Shown one piece after another: positions 46,456 to 58,575 of a stretch of DNA of 64,000 nt. The notes beneath the pieces are model-generated. The model was not told the origin of the DNA, ran no database searches, and worked only from the letters and a program-made list of their open reading frames with translations. Positions within the stretch are counted from its first letter, which is position 1. Every line of letters starts with the position of its first letter. Position numbers and translations under genes: made by a program. This DNA comes from Parasponia andersonii (taxonomy: Eukaryota; Streptophyta; Magnoliopsida; Rosales; Cannabaceae), in contig JXTB01000527.1 in NCBI GenBank assembly GCA_002914805.1, positions 214,516-278,515 of the forward strand. Direction: 5' to 3'.

Positions 46456-46989
46456 CTGAGGTGTTCTGGAATGAGTAAATATTTGTTGAGCCAGCACCTT
46501 TGGAAATTCAAGGTAGAGAATGTGACATTTTGTTACTAGAAAAATTGGGAAACTTCTTGTTGTTTTTTTTTAAATAATAATAAATGACCTATTGTTTTAG
46601 AAATTTGCTAATAAAGACTTCGTAATGTGATTTGGCAAGTGTGTGGAAGGAGTTATAACTTAAAAACAAGACTATTTTCAAAGGAGTTCTTAAAAATGGA
46701 TCATTTTCTAAATTTCACTTTCCAAATGATCTATTTTGTTAATCCGGCAGATAATAGTATTTTTGAATAAAAATTGTCTTACTTCACTATAATTGCTGGT
46801 GGAATGTTCAGGATACATGTGAACTATGGTTTGTTTGGAGCTATCAATAGGCCTGCACACGGGTTGGATTGGTCGGGTTAAGGTAAAATTTTGGACCGAG
46901 TTAAAAATGAGAACCTACTAAACCACATCTTTTGCCCATTGTGCAGGTCAGGTCGGGTTGGCCATCTCGGGTTTGGATTTTCTGTAAGC

Positions 46990-47717
46990 ATCAGTCAGCA
47001 TCAATGTAATGTGCAGTGGGGCATGGATAATTGATTTGCTGTACAGATATCCCACAATCAGTTGTTAGACACACTTTTTGACCAACCTTGGTTAACTCTT
47101 CTTTAAGTTTCACCCTCTCATCCAAATATAATTGGTAAACATCTCTTGCTATTGTCATTCTAGAATGGGGAACAAACCTTGGTTGCAAGACTTGAATAAA
47201 TTGTCTAAAAACTTCACCCTCGACAAATCTAAAAGGGAGCTTATCAAGCACCACCATTTTCGCCAAGGCTTTCCTACAATCTTCCTTATTAAATGTGGCA
47301 GCTGTTAAACTACCACCACCTCCACTACTAATTTGGAAACTAAGTAATTTTTGCTTGTTATCCGAAACCCTATAAGGGTACTTCTTACATTGGCTATTCA
47401 AATGTACCCATAAACTACTTGTACCAACCCTCCCAGTATCACAAGCATAATCTTTTCCACAATAATTGCAAGTATACCTAGGATCTTTTGGATCCCCACC
47501 TTTGATATTTGTAAAGAGATCCCGTATATTCGAATTTCTATTTGGCTTTTTCTTAGTGGAGTTGGGGGTTGGTTTATCCTCTCTTTTGGGTGATTTAAGC
47601 TCAGCTGGAGCTTTTCAGTGTTGGTAATAGGTGGTTCAAGTTTGTTTTAGTGGTGGGAGGTTTGTTGACTTCATCTAAATGGCTAAGTGTGGTTATGGGT
47701 GTAAGAAGCTTTTCCAT
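46990..47717 (-). pseudogene. Truncated hAT transposase of hAT-2
   Basis: Start MEKLLTPITTLSHLDEVNKP (ATG at 47717). A one-base loss near 47610 shifts the frame into APAELKSPKREDKPTPN. A BED zinc finger follows (CNYCGKDYACDTGRVGTSSL, WVHLNSQC), then a conserved N-terminal block (RKALAKMVVLDKLPFRFVEG, MTIARDVYQLYLDERVKLKE, KVCLTTDCGIS, TAHYIDAD) and a stop where Trp is usual. About 240 residues remain out of a usual 650-700. It lacks the RNase-H-fold catalytic core, though a DNA-binding remnant could in principle be made if the frameshift were bypassed. Confidence 0.85.
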
Positions 47718-48169
47718 TATCCCTAAACAACCGTAAACAACAAAAACAAAGACAAGAAACCACGCAAATAATATTCCCAGCAAGAAAAATAGGACAAAAC
47801 AATCAAACTGAACATAATATCATAGAATGATTCTATTGACTACTAGAATCACATTCACCCACAAATAAAAATTATAACATGGAATACTATAATTAAAAAG
47901 AAGATTCACTAAACAAAGATTTTTTTTTTGAAACAACCAAGCAAAGATTTTTAACATAAGTAGAATTGGAAAATATTACACTAATTCTCTATTATATTAT
48001 CCCTAAATTGATCATAAATAAAGAAAAAAAAAACAGAAAAAAGAATTCAAATAATGTCCACATCAAGAAAATATAAAATAAATTCAAAGCATACAATATA
48101 CTATCAATTTATCATAGTAATATGATAACTCTACGAAAATAGAGTTAATTATGCTATTTTATTCATTAA

Positions 48170-49750
48170 AAATGTGTGTCCTAGAGTAATTTTAATTTAG
48201 ATTTTAAGTAATTTAAGTTGCTTTATTTTATTTTGGTTTAGATTTAGTTTTATTGAATTTTATGTTATTTTATTAGGATTAGGTGTTTCAATTTAATTAG
48301 TTTAAGTTAATTTAATTTGAAATATATGTTTATTAAATTTAGGTTTTTGATTTAATTTAATTTTGATTTGATTTGATTTAGGTTAAATAGAAAAGAAGGA
48401 AAAAAAAAAGGAAATTCGGATTAAAGCTTAGCCGTTGGATCAATCGAATTAACGGTCTTGATTAGAGAGTGCACTTCACGCACAGAGGCTGAGAGTGGGG
48501 AAGGCAACATAGGAGACGGCCGCAGCCCATGCGTAAGAAAGTGACGGAGGATAGCTTTTGTGTCAATCTGGTGCTTCTCGGCCATGGTACAACCAGGTTT
48601 TGTTCCAATGAAAAACTGCCACATCACCTAATTAAAGTCAGAGTTCTCTTCAGCAATCATAGCCCCAGAACGTGCCAAGCTCAGGAAAATGTGTCATATT
48701 GGATAATTGCCAAAGTATCAAATTTTTGAATAGAAACGTGAGGAGAAAGAGAGAGGGAAAGAGAGTAAATGAGAAAATGACACATCACACAACCAATCAG
48801 AGTTGAATATTGGAATCCTTGTACAACTTAAACACTCTCTTTCTTCAGCTATAAAAAGGCTACGGGACTAAAGGGAAAAACACACCATTCTAAAGAGAGA
48901 AAGAGTTTAACAGAGAGAGCAATTGGTGGCCAAATTGGAAGAGGAGGTTTGCAATTATTCTCAATCATTTCCTACTCTGTTCAATCCTTGTTTGTTTGTT
49001 TTAGATTTTTCTTTATGTTGTAAATTTTTATTTTTAGTTTTGCTATTTTAGTTATAAACTAAATTAATTTTCTAGGATTGCAATGAGATCTCTATATGTA
49101 GTTTGAATTATGATGTTTCCTCTTTAATTTTGCAATTTTAATTTACGAGTTACTTATTCTATCTTACTCTTAATGCTTTTGAGTGCTTGATCACCACTTA
49201 AATTGATATTAGTAATTTGTATAAACTTGGAAAAGGAATTTCAAATTTAAACCTAGATAAAATAACACATGATCATGCTTATATAAGTTTATGTAGGATA
49301 GGAATATACCTATATAACATGTGCAATTGTTGAAAGACCTTACTCTTAATGAATATTTTCTTAATCTAATTCACATAGGAATATAGTAAATTAATTAGAG
49401 GAGATATTTTTACATGACTATCGAAAGAGGCTTGTAGATACACTAGGGTTCTCGATTGACAATTCGGGTTAAATAGTAATTCAAACAGAGTAACTAGTGA
49501 TTCAGGCATACATAGAGTGAAAATTGTAATCCTAGATTTATTTTCATTGGTGATTTGATAAATTATTTGCACTCTTTAATTTTCTTAATTTATTTTCTTG
49601 TTTTCTTTTAGTTTAAATTTTAATTTTAGAATTTTTTTAAGTTGATTGTTTGGATAAATTGATAACTAGTGTAGGTTAGTACTTAATGTATTATAGCAAT
49701 TTTTATGTGAGAACGATATCTTTATTCATCACTTTATTACTTGTTCGAGA
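48170..49750 (+). repeat. LTR-like segment inside hAT-2
   Basis: A stretch with retroelement LTR/leader texture: a pyrimidine and GC-richer block 48410-48700, ACCAATCAGAG (about 48799) and GCTATAAAAAGGCTAC (about 48849) as CCAAT/TATA boxes, a purine-rich leader (GAGAGAAAGAG), then a long AT-rich tail ending GTGAGAACGATATCTTTATT near 49710. A 'gtgagaacgatatc...tcatcac' ending is common in plant Gypsy-type elements (from memory). No clean TG...CA ends or target duplication were found, so it may be a fragment or a host promoter. Confidence 0.4.
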
Positions 49751-50679
49751 ACATAGAAAATAAATATACTTAAATATAGAAAACAAACATCAGCAAACAT
49801 ATTACACCAATTCTCATAAACCATTTTGTTTTTTAAATCAGTCCTATACACTATTTTTTTTTTTAAATCAAACACCTTAACAAAAAAATGCACATATATA
49901 GATATAATATAAATATAACAATCAGATTGAGATAAGAGTAAAGAGAATATTTTTTTTAAAAAAAAAATAAGCTAAAGAGATCACACACTGCGGGTCCAAC
50001 AAGCAATAAGCTACCAATTATCAACAACTTAGTCTTCTATATAAGAACACACCCCTGAAGGAGAAAAAAAATTAGAAACCATTAAAAACCAATTTATATA
50101 CATAAACAAAGAACATAATGAAATATAAGAAATAAATAAAATAAGATCTAAAACGAAAAAAAGAGAGAAAAAAACATCAATGGAATATAAATAGAAAAAA
50201 CGCTCATAATTAATTCATCAATCAAAACTTAAAAAAAAATGCAATATAACCAACACTAGAACAAAAACATCACATCAGTATTCAACTTTCATATTAAATA
50301 AAGCAAACAAAGAGGAAAAAAGATACGAAGAAAACCATATAGGTACACACTAGAAACAACAATACCAAGCCACCGACTCAACTTTTATATGCTAACAAAA
50401 AGGAGAAAAAAGTACAAAGAAAACCATATCTGTTGATCCACGGCAGAAACAAAAATACCAAACCACCAACCAACTAGCAAATTAACAATTTCAAAGAGTA
50501 CTAAAATCTCAAAATCCCTGATAAAAAATTACATAAACAGACACTAACATTTAAAAATTAATAATATATAAGAAAAACTCACAAATGAAAATGAGAAAAC
50601 AAATTTTAAAAGAACAAAATGCTCACTTTTAAGTCTATATGTCAAATATAGGTACTGAACACATTTGAACTTGTCTTTG

Positions 50680-50765
50680 AACTTTGGATTAAGAAAGAAG
50701 AAGATGAGAGTTTCAGATTTGAGGGTTTTAGAGAGAGAGAGAGATGAGTAAAAATTATATATAGT
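50680..50765 (-). promoter_or_regulatory. Putative hAT-2 promoter and leader
   Basis: On the minus strand CACTATATATAATT (near 50752-50765) is followed by a pyrimidine-rich leader (CATCTCTCTCTCTCTC, AAAACCCTCAAATCTG). It lies about 220 bp inside the right terminus and points at the transposase start, as a hAT gene promoter should. The leader would need a roughly 3-kb intron to reach 47717. Confidence 0.45.
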
Positions 50766-51637
50766 GTCTATAAAGATTAAATAAAAAAATATATAATCTA
50801 ATTCGGGCTGGGTCGCCCAGTTCGGGGTTCATGATGACCAAATCTTTTTCCAACCCTCTAAGATGCGGATTAGACTTTAGAGAAGCCGCATTGGGCTTTG
50901 GTTACATTCGGCCTCTTCATTCGACCCGAATTCGGCTCAGCTTATTATTCGGACTGATCAGGTTGAGCCGAATTTTGTGCAGGCCTAGCTATCAATAAGT
51001 TTCAATTGCACAAAGCAAAAGCTCCTGCTCTAAAGGGGCTAAATAAAATATGGTTTAATTTGGTTGCAAACAATGTCCAAAGTTGATGAACTAATTAAAA
51101 ACTCCAGGCATTAACCCTCGAAAGACGTTATAATTTCGTAGGGAGTGGCGGCCTTTATGTGTACCGAAAAAAAACAAAAAAGCAATACCATAAATACAAG
51201 ATGCAGCAAAGTGTCTCAACTAACCAAAAGAGCACCAAAATTTGGAAACTTTTGCGGTTGAGTATGTGTACTATAGGATACTAAGTCTTAACTACAAATT
51301 AGAAACTAGACTAGAGTAGAAGTATTAAATAGAATTAGATGAAAATCTAACAATTCAATTATATATGTTCTTTTATTTTTTATAGTGTCACGTAATTAAT
51401 ATTCGATATTGAAGAGAGGCAATTCCCGCTTAGCATTCATTGTTTTTCTAAACTACTGATAAGACTAAAATTTTTCTGTTAATAAATTCGTGCAGTGGTC
51501 AGAACACAAAAACGAAAAGCTAGCAAATGAGTGTCACTCACTATTAGGATAGATGAGAAATTGTGGAAAAAAGTATATATTCTAACTTTCTTACCAACCA
51601 AACACTAAATTTACCTACTATGTTACCATGCTTTATC

Positions 51638-51645
51638 TATAAAAG
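51638..51645 (+). promoter_or_regulatory. TATA box of proline-rich protein gene
   Basis: TATAAAAG lies about 75 bp upstream of the ATG at 51719, a normal distance for a short plant leader. Confidence 0.7.
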
Positions 51646-51718
51646 GCTACAACCAGCATAACCTAGAATGCTCATACGCTAGTTAATTTTGTCATAAATC
51701 AATTAACTACTCCAAAAA

Positions 51719-52072
51719 ATGGCTACTATCCATCTCAAATCCTTTGTCATGCCACTTTTACTCATCACTAACTTGTTAATTTTGTTGAGCTTCACTAACA
51801 CTATCCCAGCAGAGGCACGCCATCTTTTGGAGACTACTTCGGAGCCAGAGGTTCCTGATGATCAGTCTGAGTTACCTGAGCTTCCTAATTTTCCTGGTTT
51901 ACCGAATCTGGCTGACCTGCCCAACTTCCAATTGCCGCCGTTACCGTTTAATATCCCGAACTTCCCTGGATTCCCGGGTACTAACGCAAAGCCAGAAGCA
52001 GTGTCAAAATTGCCAAATGTTGCCAAAGATAAGCCTTCTTTCACTGAACCACACTCGGCTGCTAATCCTTGA
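51719..52072 (+). CDS. Secreted proline-rich (PELPK-like) protein, 117 aa
   Basis: Small cell-wall-type protein. Residues 1-34 form a signal peptide (basic start, hydrophobic MPLLLITNLLILLSFTN, cleavage near IPAEA). The mature part begins RHLLETTSEPE and then runs in short Pro/Leu-rich units: ELPELPNFPGLPNL, ADLPNFQLPPLPFN, IPNFPGFPG. The tail is polar. It lacks Cys in the mature region. The ARHLLE motif after the signal peptide is shared with the protein at 59947-60504 (ARHLME), so the two are likely diverged paralogues. From memory, PELPK proteins of Arabidopsis are apoplastic and linked to wall/seedling growth; this copy is shorter and its repeats are less regular. Likely extracellular matrix; exact function unknown. 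Confidence 0.85.
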   Translation: MATIHLKSFVMPLLLITNLLILLSFTNTIPAEARHLLETTSEPEVPDDQSELPELPNFPGLPNLADLPNFQLPPLPFNIPNFPGFPGTNAKPEAVSKLPNVAKDKPSFTEPHSAANP

Positions 52073-53431
52073 TCACCAATACAACTACCATGCGTGAAGG
52101 ACTAAATCATGCTCTATACACCTGCATGTTTTTATCAATTGGAGTATTTGTGTTGTTTCTTTTTGTATTTGTCATTAAGTTTATGTTGGATGTGACATTC
52201 GCAATATTTTATGTACTTGTGTTTTATAGTGTGACTAAACTAAGTAATAATCTTTGTTTTCTCTGTTTGTTTTTACGAACTGAGTTGACTCAAATGGTAA
52301 TAGTACTCAGGATTCATAAACTAATATACTAATATGTAATTTCACTGCAAGTTAAAACTTAGGCATAAAGTCATTTAATATACAGATGTAAAATATATTT
52401 GTGGTCATATTCTTCGCGTTTTATAACTTCCAATAAGATAAATAGAATGTTACACTCACTCTTCTGCTACATCTCACCAAGTTATATTTAAAATACTAAT
52501 GTTAATAAATTTGTCATCTCACCAAGTTATATTTAAAATACTAATGTTAATAAATTTGTCATATCGATATTGACATGAAAGCGATATATTTAATCAAGAT
52601 TAAGTGGGGTGACTTAAAAATCATATGTCTATTATACTTATTAACTTGAAATTGGTACAAACATTAAGATGTCACGTAAATTCATTTATTTCAAGTCGAT
52701 ATAGAAAATTGCATCCTTTTTTTTTTTTTTGGTAATAATGGAAGAATTTTACTCGTAGGAACAAAAAGAAGCATGATATAATTAGAGGAAATTTGATTTT
52801 ATGTGGTAATTTTCAAAAAATTTGATAAACACTGCACTTGTCATTTTTGTTTTTGAAAAATATTGGGAATTATTAAGATAAATATATATTTTGAAAATCA
52901 TTTAAAAATACTACTTTTTTTTCCCCACCCACTTGAGGATATACTCAGTTAAAGAGTCAGGTTACCTCTTCAAAATCTTAATCGTCAAAGTTACTTGAGG
53001 TAACTAGTGTGGGATTTTCCAATACTTTAGGCTATTTGGGATTTTTCAGTTTTTTGTATTCTGAACTTTCAATTTTGTATTCTGTAACAATCTTTGCATG
53101 GCCCAACCCTTACATGCATTATCGAGGGAAAAATATATCAATACCTTTTTTGAGCATATTTTCATAAAGTACCAATTTCTTATCCTTATTCTTATATTTA
53201 CACGGAATGTATATTGTGGCATATGTTTCACGAATAAAAAGTATATACATTTCAAAATATGTAAATAAAGGTATATATTTACTCTATGAATGTAGGTCAT
53301 ATTTAAACTTTAATTATAAATGTATATCTCACATATATCCAAAAAGCATGTATTTGAAATAAGATAAAAAAAATAAGTATTTGTAAAATATAAGGCATAA
53401 AATGAGTACTGAACGTAAATTTCTCTGTTAC
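52073..53431. other. 3' flank of proline-rich gene
   Basis: No further gene recognised. It includes an exact 45-bp duplication at 52470-52559 and a poly-T run near 52719-52731. Confidence 0.45.
52470..52559. repeat. Exact 45-bp tandem duplication
   Basis: The 45-bp unit beginning CATCTCACCAAGTTATATTT occurs at 52470-52514 and identically at 52515-52559. Its freshness contrasts with the surrounding decayed repeats. Confidence 0.9.
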
Positions 53432-53760
53432 CAACATCCATAGGCCCAAGCAAAACCACATTCCTTTTTGTCGCAAGTCTTATGTCATCAATAAATCGAA
53501 AGGGGGGGGAAAAAAAGAAAAAGAAAGAAGTAGCTGGTGTTTGGGGATGCAAAAATGACTGTTTTATATAGTAGCATTTTACTAATTATTATTAAAGAAA
53601 GGTCAAAAGTTACCATAATGTAATATAGTAAACCCTTTATTTTATTTATTTTTGGTTATAAATAGTACCTGAAGCAGAGAAGAAGCACGAGGACAAATCT
53701 CAAGCATTCCAATTAGGTTAGCATCCAAGAGATCACTGATCCCGTGCTCAACAATCTAAT
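53432..53760 (-). pseudogene. Two exon-like islands of an unrecognised gene
   Basis: On the minus strand 53752-53669 reads EHGISDLLDANLIGMLEICP then RASSLLQ, followed by CAG|GTACTA, a plausible splice donor. Further on, 53500-53432 reads FIDDIRLATKRNVVLLGPMD with V, ending at TTG|GTAAC. Both look like real protein sequence and have higher GC than the DNA around them. No clean acceptor links them, so this is more likely a gene fragment carried here than a working gene. I cannot name the family. Confidence 0.35.
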
Positions 53761-53810
53761 GGACTTATGGTAAGTTAATAGTAACGGAAATCAATTTAAG
53801 TTTACAAAAT

Positions 53811-54190
53811 GTTTCTAACACTTTTATCTATAAAAACAAAAATAAGAATTACAAAAATATGAAGGTCAATTTTTTCGTTTTTAATATAATTTTATTTAAA
53901 AAAATATCAAATTTTAAAAATTTTAGAAAAGTATCATTTTTAAAATAATTATTAGTTACTAATTTCTGAAAAATAATTATCGGCAACCAGTTATAAATTT
54001 TTGTGATTATTAGTTATCAATTTCTAGAAATTGGTTATCGGTTACTGATTATTATTTTTTAAAATAGTATTTTTTTAAATAATTTTAAAAAATAATATTT
54101 TTCTAATAAAACCCGTACTAGACCTCTACACTTGATACTATTTTTTTAAAATTTGTTTTGGGCCTTTTAGAAATATGATTAAATTTTGAA
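53811..54190 (+). repeat. AT-rich MITE-like repeat, copy C
   Basis: Same order of blocks as at 23472: GTTTCTAACACTTTTATC, AATTACAAAAATATGAAGGT, ATTATTAGTTACTAATTTCT, GGTTATCGGTTACTGATTA, TTTTTCTAATAAAACCCG, then GACCTCTAC in place of the GACCACC end. Confidence 0.65.
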
Positions 54191-55880
54191 CCTAATTTAA
54201 GTAAATATCTTTTTGTTAAATGTTATAGCTAAATATCCGATACATATGTTTATATACTAAGTGTAAAATTTTATATAGCAAGTATTAAAAATTATATATC
54301 AAATACATTTCAGTACACTAACTAAAATTAGTAGATAAATATATATACCAAGTGTAAATATATATATATATATGAATGTTTCGCTATAAAACTTAAAAAA
54401 TAGACATTTATTTAATCAAATTCAAAATATTAACTATCCATCTAAATTTCTAATTTGTTTTTTCTCAAAATGCAATTTCCATTTACAAAACAACGGAAAA
54501 AAAAAGGAAAAAAAATCTAGAGTTGAAAGAGCTACCCGAAAACCAAGGCACATTAATTTCTCTATTTTTCATACATGTAATACGTGTGTATATATATGTA
54601 TGCCTACGTCGAATTATCATATATAATGCGAAATACATGGTACAGCATTTCATTTTTATTTTATTTTATTTTATTTTAAATATGTTTGGACCAGATTCCA
54701 TCAAATGCATAGAGTTATATCCAAGGTATGTCGACGGCAACCAACCCACCCTTATATGTCCCTATCTCACAAAGTATGATCATTGAAACATTAATTGTCG
54801 TGCATAGGGATAGTAATTGATAACGTAGTTTAAGATTTTACCTTGTTTATTTACATAAATTAAATAATTATATGCTAACGAATTTTACGGAGATTGTTGC
54901 AGTAGAATACACAGATTAAAATGAAATTTAACCTCGTGTGCTTAATAAAAAGAAAAATATATGCATTTCTAAATTTATGTATATAATTATTATTTAATGT
55001 GTTAAGTGTTTAATTAATTTTAATATTAACTTCTTAATATGTTAAATTAATAAGTAACATTGATTTTCTTTTTCAAATATATGATAATAGAATAATTAAT
55101 ATATATTTATGTATTTAAGTTTGATTAGATACATAATATGAGATATATAACTACTATCATTATTAATATGGTATGAACTTAATTAGTTATGTTTGCTATT
55201 AGGTTCTAAATTTAGCTCAATAGGAGAATCCAAACTAAAATTATTAATATGGCTTGTTTGTATTTGGACTCTAAATGCTTAAGTCCAATATTCATTTATC
55301 TTGATACAAGGAAGTCCAAATTAAAATTTCTAATAATTCTAGCCCAAATTATAGATTAAGTATTATATGTATTATATATAGATATATATATTTGATTTAA
55401 TAAACTAACTTAAAAAAAAAAAAAGAAAAGAGAAAAGAAAAGAAGGAAAAGAAAAGAATAATTGACAACTTTTGCTAAGTTGGCAATAAATTACATTAGG
55501 ACTACTTTTATCATTTGTATACTATTACTTTGTTAATGGTGGAGTTGGCAAAACATGTTATGAGTTTACATCCTACTAGCTATCAAAGAAAAATAAATTA
55601 ATTAATAATATTAGAAAATAAAATAAATTTTGAAAAGTGTAAAAATGGTATGGTTTAATGCATTAACTATTTGAAAAGTGCATTCATTATATTGATTAAA
55701 TGGATACTAAATGCAAAGATGATGTTGTCTACATATTATGTATCCACGTATTGTTATTAAATATTGTACTACTTTTAAAAGTGGAAGAACGTAGTGAAAA
55801 TTAATTAATTTCATGATCAAAAAATAACAAATAAAAAAAGGAGAATAACATTAAGTAAGTGGTGTAATTAATATTAACTT
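54191..55880. other. Gene-free AT-rich stretch
   Basis: Contains a TA run (about 54359-54372), four ATTTT units near 54655-54677 and an AAAAG-rich run near 55410-55460. A short open stretch after 54679 (MFGPDSIKCIELYPRYVDGN) ends near a possible splice donor AAG|GTATGT, but nothing supports it as a gene. Confidence 0.4.
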
Positions 55881-55884
55881 TTAA

Positions 55885-57410
55885 AATATATATTTTATGT
55901 TCACAATAAGCCTATAACTAGGGCACTATCTTATAACTACAATCTACTTTCCTCTTACATTTCTCTCTACCTCTCTTTTTCTCATAATTGTGGTAGTCTA
56001 TAAAGATTTCAAGAAGTTCTCTAAAGTTTTCTCTAAGATTCAAGAAAAAGTTAATTCTTAGAATTCTTAGTCTTTTAATATTAATATATTTTACTATACT
56101 TAACTTCAAATTCAATCTATGATATTTGGAGTTAAAAATTTTGTTAAGATCTGAAATTTTTATGAGAAGTGTTTCTATTTTTTTTTTTTTAATTTCTGAA
56201 AAGTTTTATATTTATATCTTATTTTTATGATTTAATAGAACTCTTTTTATACATATTGGTTGTCACTTAAGAAAAGCTAAAAAATAAATTTTATCAAGCT
56301 TTTTCTCAGATTTTAGAGGGAAAATATTTTTAATTTGAGTTGAAAAATTTAAAAACAGATTCATATATATGTTATCTCATATTCTCGAAACTTTTGTGAT
56401 GTCATGATTTTATTTCTAATCGTTATTAAATTTTCTTTATGTATTGCATTTGTAACCAATAAATCTGATATTTTTGTTTATCTAAGATAATATTATTAAA
56501 ATATTATCCTATTGATTTTATTTAGGCTTGAAAATTTTATTGCATACTAATATATATGCCATAAGAGACTCAAAATATTTTTAGAATATTTGAAAATATT
56601 TATAATTAATTATGATTTTTGAAATAGCATATGGTTTTGTAAATTAAGTGCTATCATGAATTTTAAGATATATAATTTTAAGAATTCTATGTGCTATGTA
56701 ATAGTATAATTTTGAATCCCTAATTTTTTCTATGTGTAAAAATGTATTAGAGATGTTTTCTTAAAATATCAAGATTTTAGGGTATATAAAATAATTCTAT
56801 AAAATTCAAGAATAGTTTGGTACTTTAATAGTTTTATCAAATTTTAATTTATAGAATAGAAATTAGTAAAAGCATGATAAACTTATAAAAAAATTATAAA
56901 TAATTTTCTATAATTTTATTTTTATGTTATAATATTATTTGTAAAGTTTCAAAATAAATGGAGTTTTGTACTAGAATCTAAAATATTTTCAATATACATT
57001 GCTTGTTGAAATTTTTATAATTTTTAGTTATATATGTTATGAAATATGATTTTATAGTTGTATGATATGAGTATTTTTTTAAGACATATAAATATATTTC
57101 TAGTAGCACGTATTAATGTATGTAATTAATATTATTGTATGAACATTAAAAAAAAAAAAAGATAAAAAAGGCAAGTGGTTACAACAAGGTTGAGTGTGTG
57201 GAATTTCATTACAAGTACAAATAAAATTTTGTAAGAACCTAAGGTAAGTAAATCTCACCCTATGTGTTTATATGAAAAGTTATGTGCTANTTAAAAAAAA
57301 GGATACAGAGTTATGGTTCTAAAAGTGTACTATTCATTTGACATGATATTTATTGCATGCATGAAATTTACTTATTGGGAACAAACTCATTCTATTCATT
57401 TAAATTTTCC
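55885..57410 (+). repeat. LTR-like relic related to the 13769-16171 LTR
   Basis: AAGGTAAGTAAATCTCACCC at about 57240-57260 matches the strand-corrected GAGGTAAGTACAATCTCACC of the solo LTR, at a comparable place. Upstream a CT-rich leader-like block (CTCTCTACCTCTCTTTTTC, near 55963) fits an R/U5 region. Ends were not found. The single ambiguous base (n) of the window is at 57290. Confidence 0.3.
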
Positions 57411-57934
57411 AGATGAGCAATAATTCATACTTGAGCTTGGTTGGCGATAGTAGAATCCCAAATAGCAAGAAAATATTTGAAGTAATTTTATATTCTTACT
57501 TTCAAATACTTAATTATTGGACCAAAAATGAGCGTGGTTTTATTTTTATGAAGTGTATGAATTTAATTTATATTTTGAGACTTAATTTTAATTATGAAAT
57601 AAAATAAATCTTCATTAAAAAAATATTTCGTTAACTTAATTACTAATAGTAACGTTTAAAAGACAATAAAATTTTACAAAAAATTTGACTGATCTTCCAT
57701 TTTGACCTTTAAGATAAAACTATAAATTGATATTTCTTTTTAATCTAGATTTACGTAATATTATAGCAATTCAACCCGAAATTTAGTTACATGCGAATAT
57801 CATTTTAATCAGGTTTTTCAAGTTGGGTTCCCATATCCAACCCGATTAATATATATGCATATATACTTTTTAATTGAATATGTATATGTGTAAATATATT
57901 TAGAGTATTTATGCCTTTTTTTTTGAAAGATCAA
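57411..57934. other. Short gene-free stretch
   Basis: An ATG ORF of 64 codons at 57413 follows a TTTTCCAG acceptor-like site but has AT-driven composition and no recognisable domain, so I do not call it. Confidence 0.35.
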
Positions 57935-58220
57935 TTTGAAAAATAGCCTTTTTTTACACCTATTTAATAAATTACCATAAATGACCATTTTATAATTGAT
58001 CTATTTTTATAAAGTAAGTTAGTTTTTTATAAAGTAAATCAAGTTTTGAATAAGTAAATTAATTTGTTAAAAAATAAATCAATTTTCAATAAATAAATCA
58101 ATATATTTTGATATACTAAATACGAAAAAAATAATTTTTAAATAACATTTAAAATTTAACCATTTTTTAACAATGTTTGAAAAACAATAATTTTATAAAC
58201 TATGATCCAAAATTCGATTA
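57935..58220 (+). repeat. Dispersed AT-rich repeat 2, copy B
   Basis: Shares AAAAATAGCCTTTTTTTACACC, TTTAATAAAT and AAATGACCATTTT with the inverted copy at 37740-37985. Inner parts of both copies repeat words such as AAAATAAATCAAT and ATTGATATACTAA. Confidence 0.45.
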
Positions 58221-58309
58221 TTTAGCTAAAAAACCTATATATTTACTGTAAGTGTCAAACACTTATAGCCCATTACTTAAAAGAAGCCCAACCAAGCAGC
58301 TACGCCGAC

Positions 58310-58575
58310 TAGAAAAATTCTATTTTTTAAAATTGTTTTAAATAAATGCCATTTTAAAAATACTTTTAGTTACTAGTAACTAATGTTTGAAAATTTGTTA
58401 GTAGTCACAGGTATTTGAAAATTAGTTATCTGCTACATATTACTAATTATATACTATTTATAAATCTTTGATTACTAGTTATCAAGAACTGGTTACTTGT
58501 TACCAAACGTTATTTTAAAAAATAATATTTTTCTAAAAGCCTTTTAAAAAAGGTATTTTTCTAAAACAATATGAC
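58310..58575 (+). repeat. AT-rich MITE-like repeat, copy D (core)
   Basis: Carries the core words only: TTTTAGTTACTAGTAACTAA, ATTAGTTATCTGCTACATATT, AACTGGTTACTTGTTACCAA and AATAATATTTTTCTAAAA. The outer blocks seen in copies A-C are missing or too decayed. Confidence 0.55.

Larger units (their letters stand above)
46848..50987 (-). mobile_element. hAT-2: hAT transposon with perfect TIRs and TSD
   Basis: Both ends are TAGGCCTGCACA in inverted orientation (46848-46859 and 50976-50987), flanked by identical 8-bp GCTATCAA (46840-46847 and 50988-50995). The 4.1-kb element carries the N-terminal part of a BED-finger hAT transposase on the minus strand (47717-46990) that runs straight into the subterminal region, so the catalytic core is deleted. 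The subterminal regions are GC-rich with CGGGTT/AACCCG-type words. Perfect ends point to a more recent insertion than hAT-1. Confidence 0.93.

Noticed and set aside
57413..57607. 64-codon ORF after an acceptor-like site
   Set aside because: No recognisable domain, AT-biased codons and no supporting neighbouring exons.
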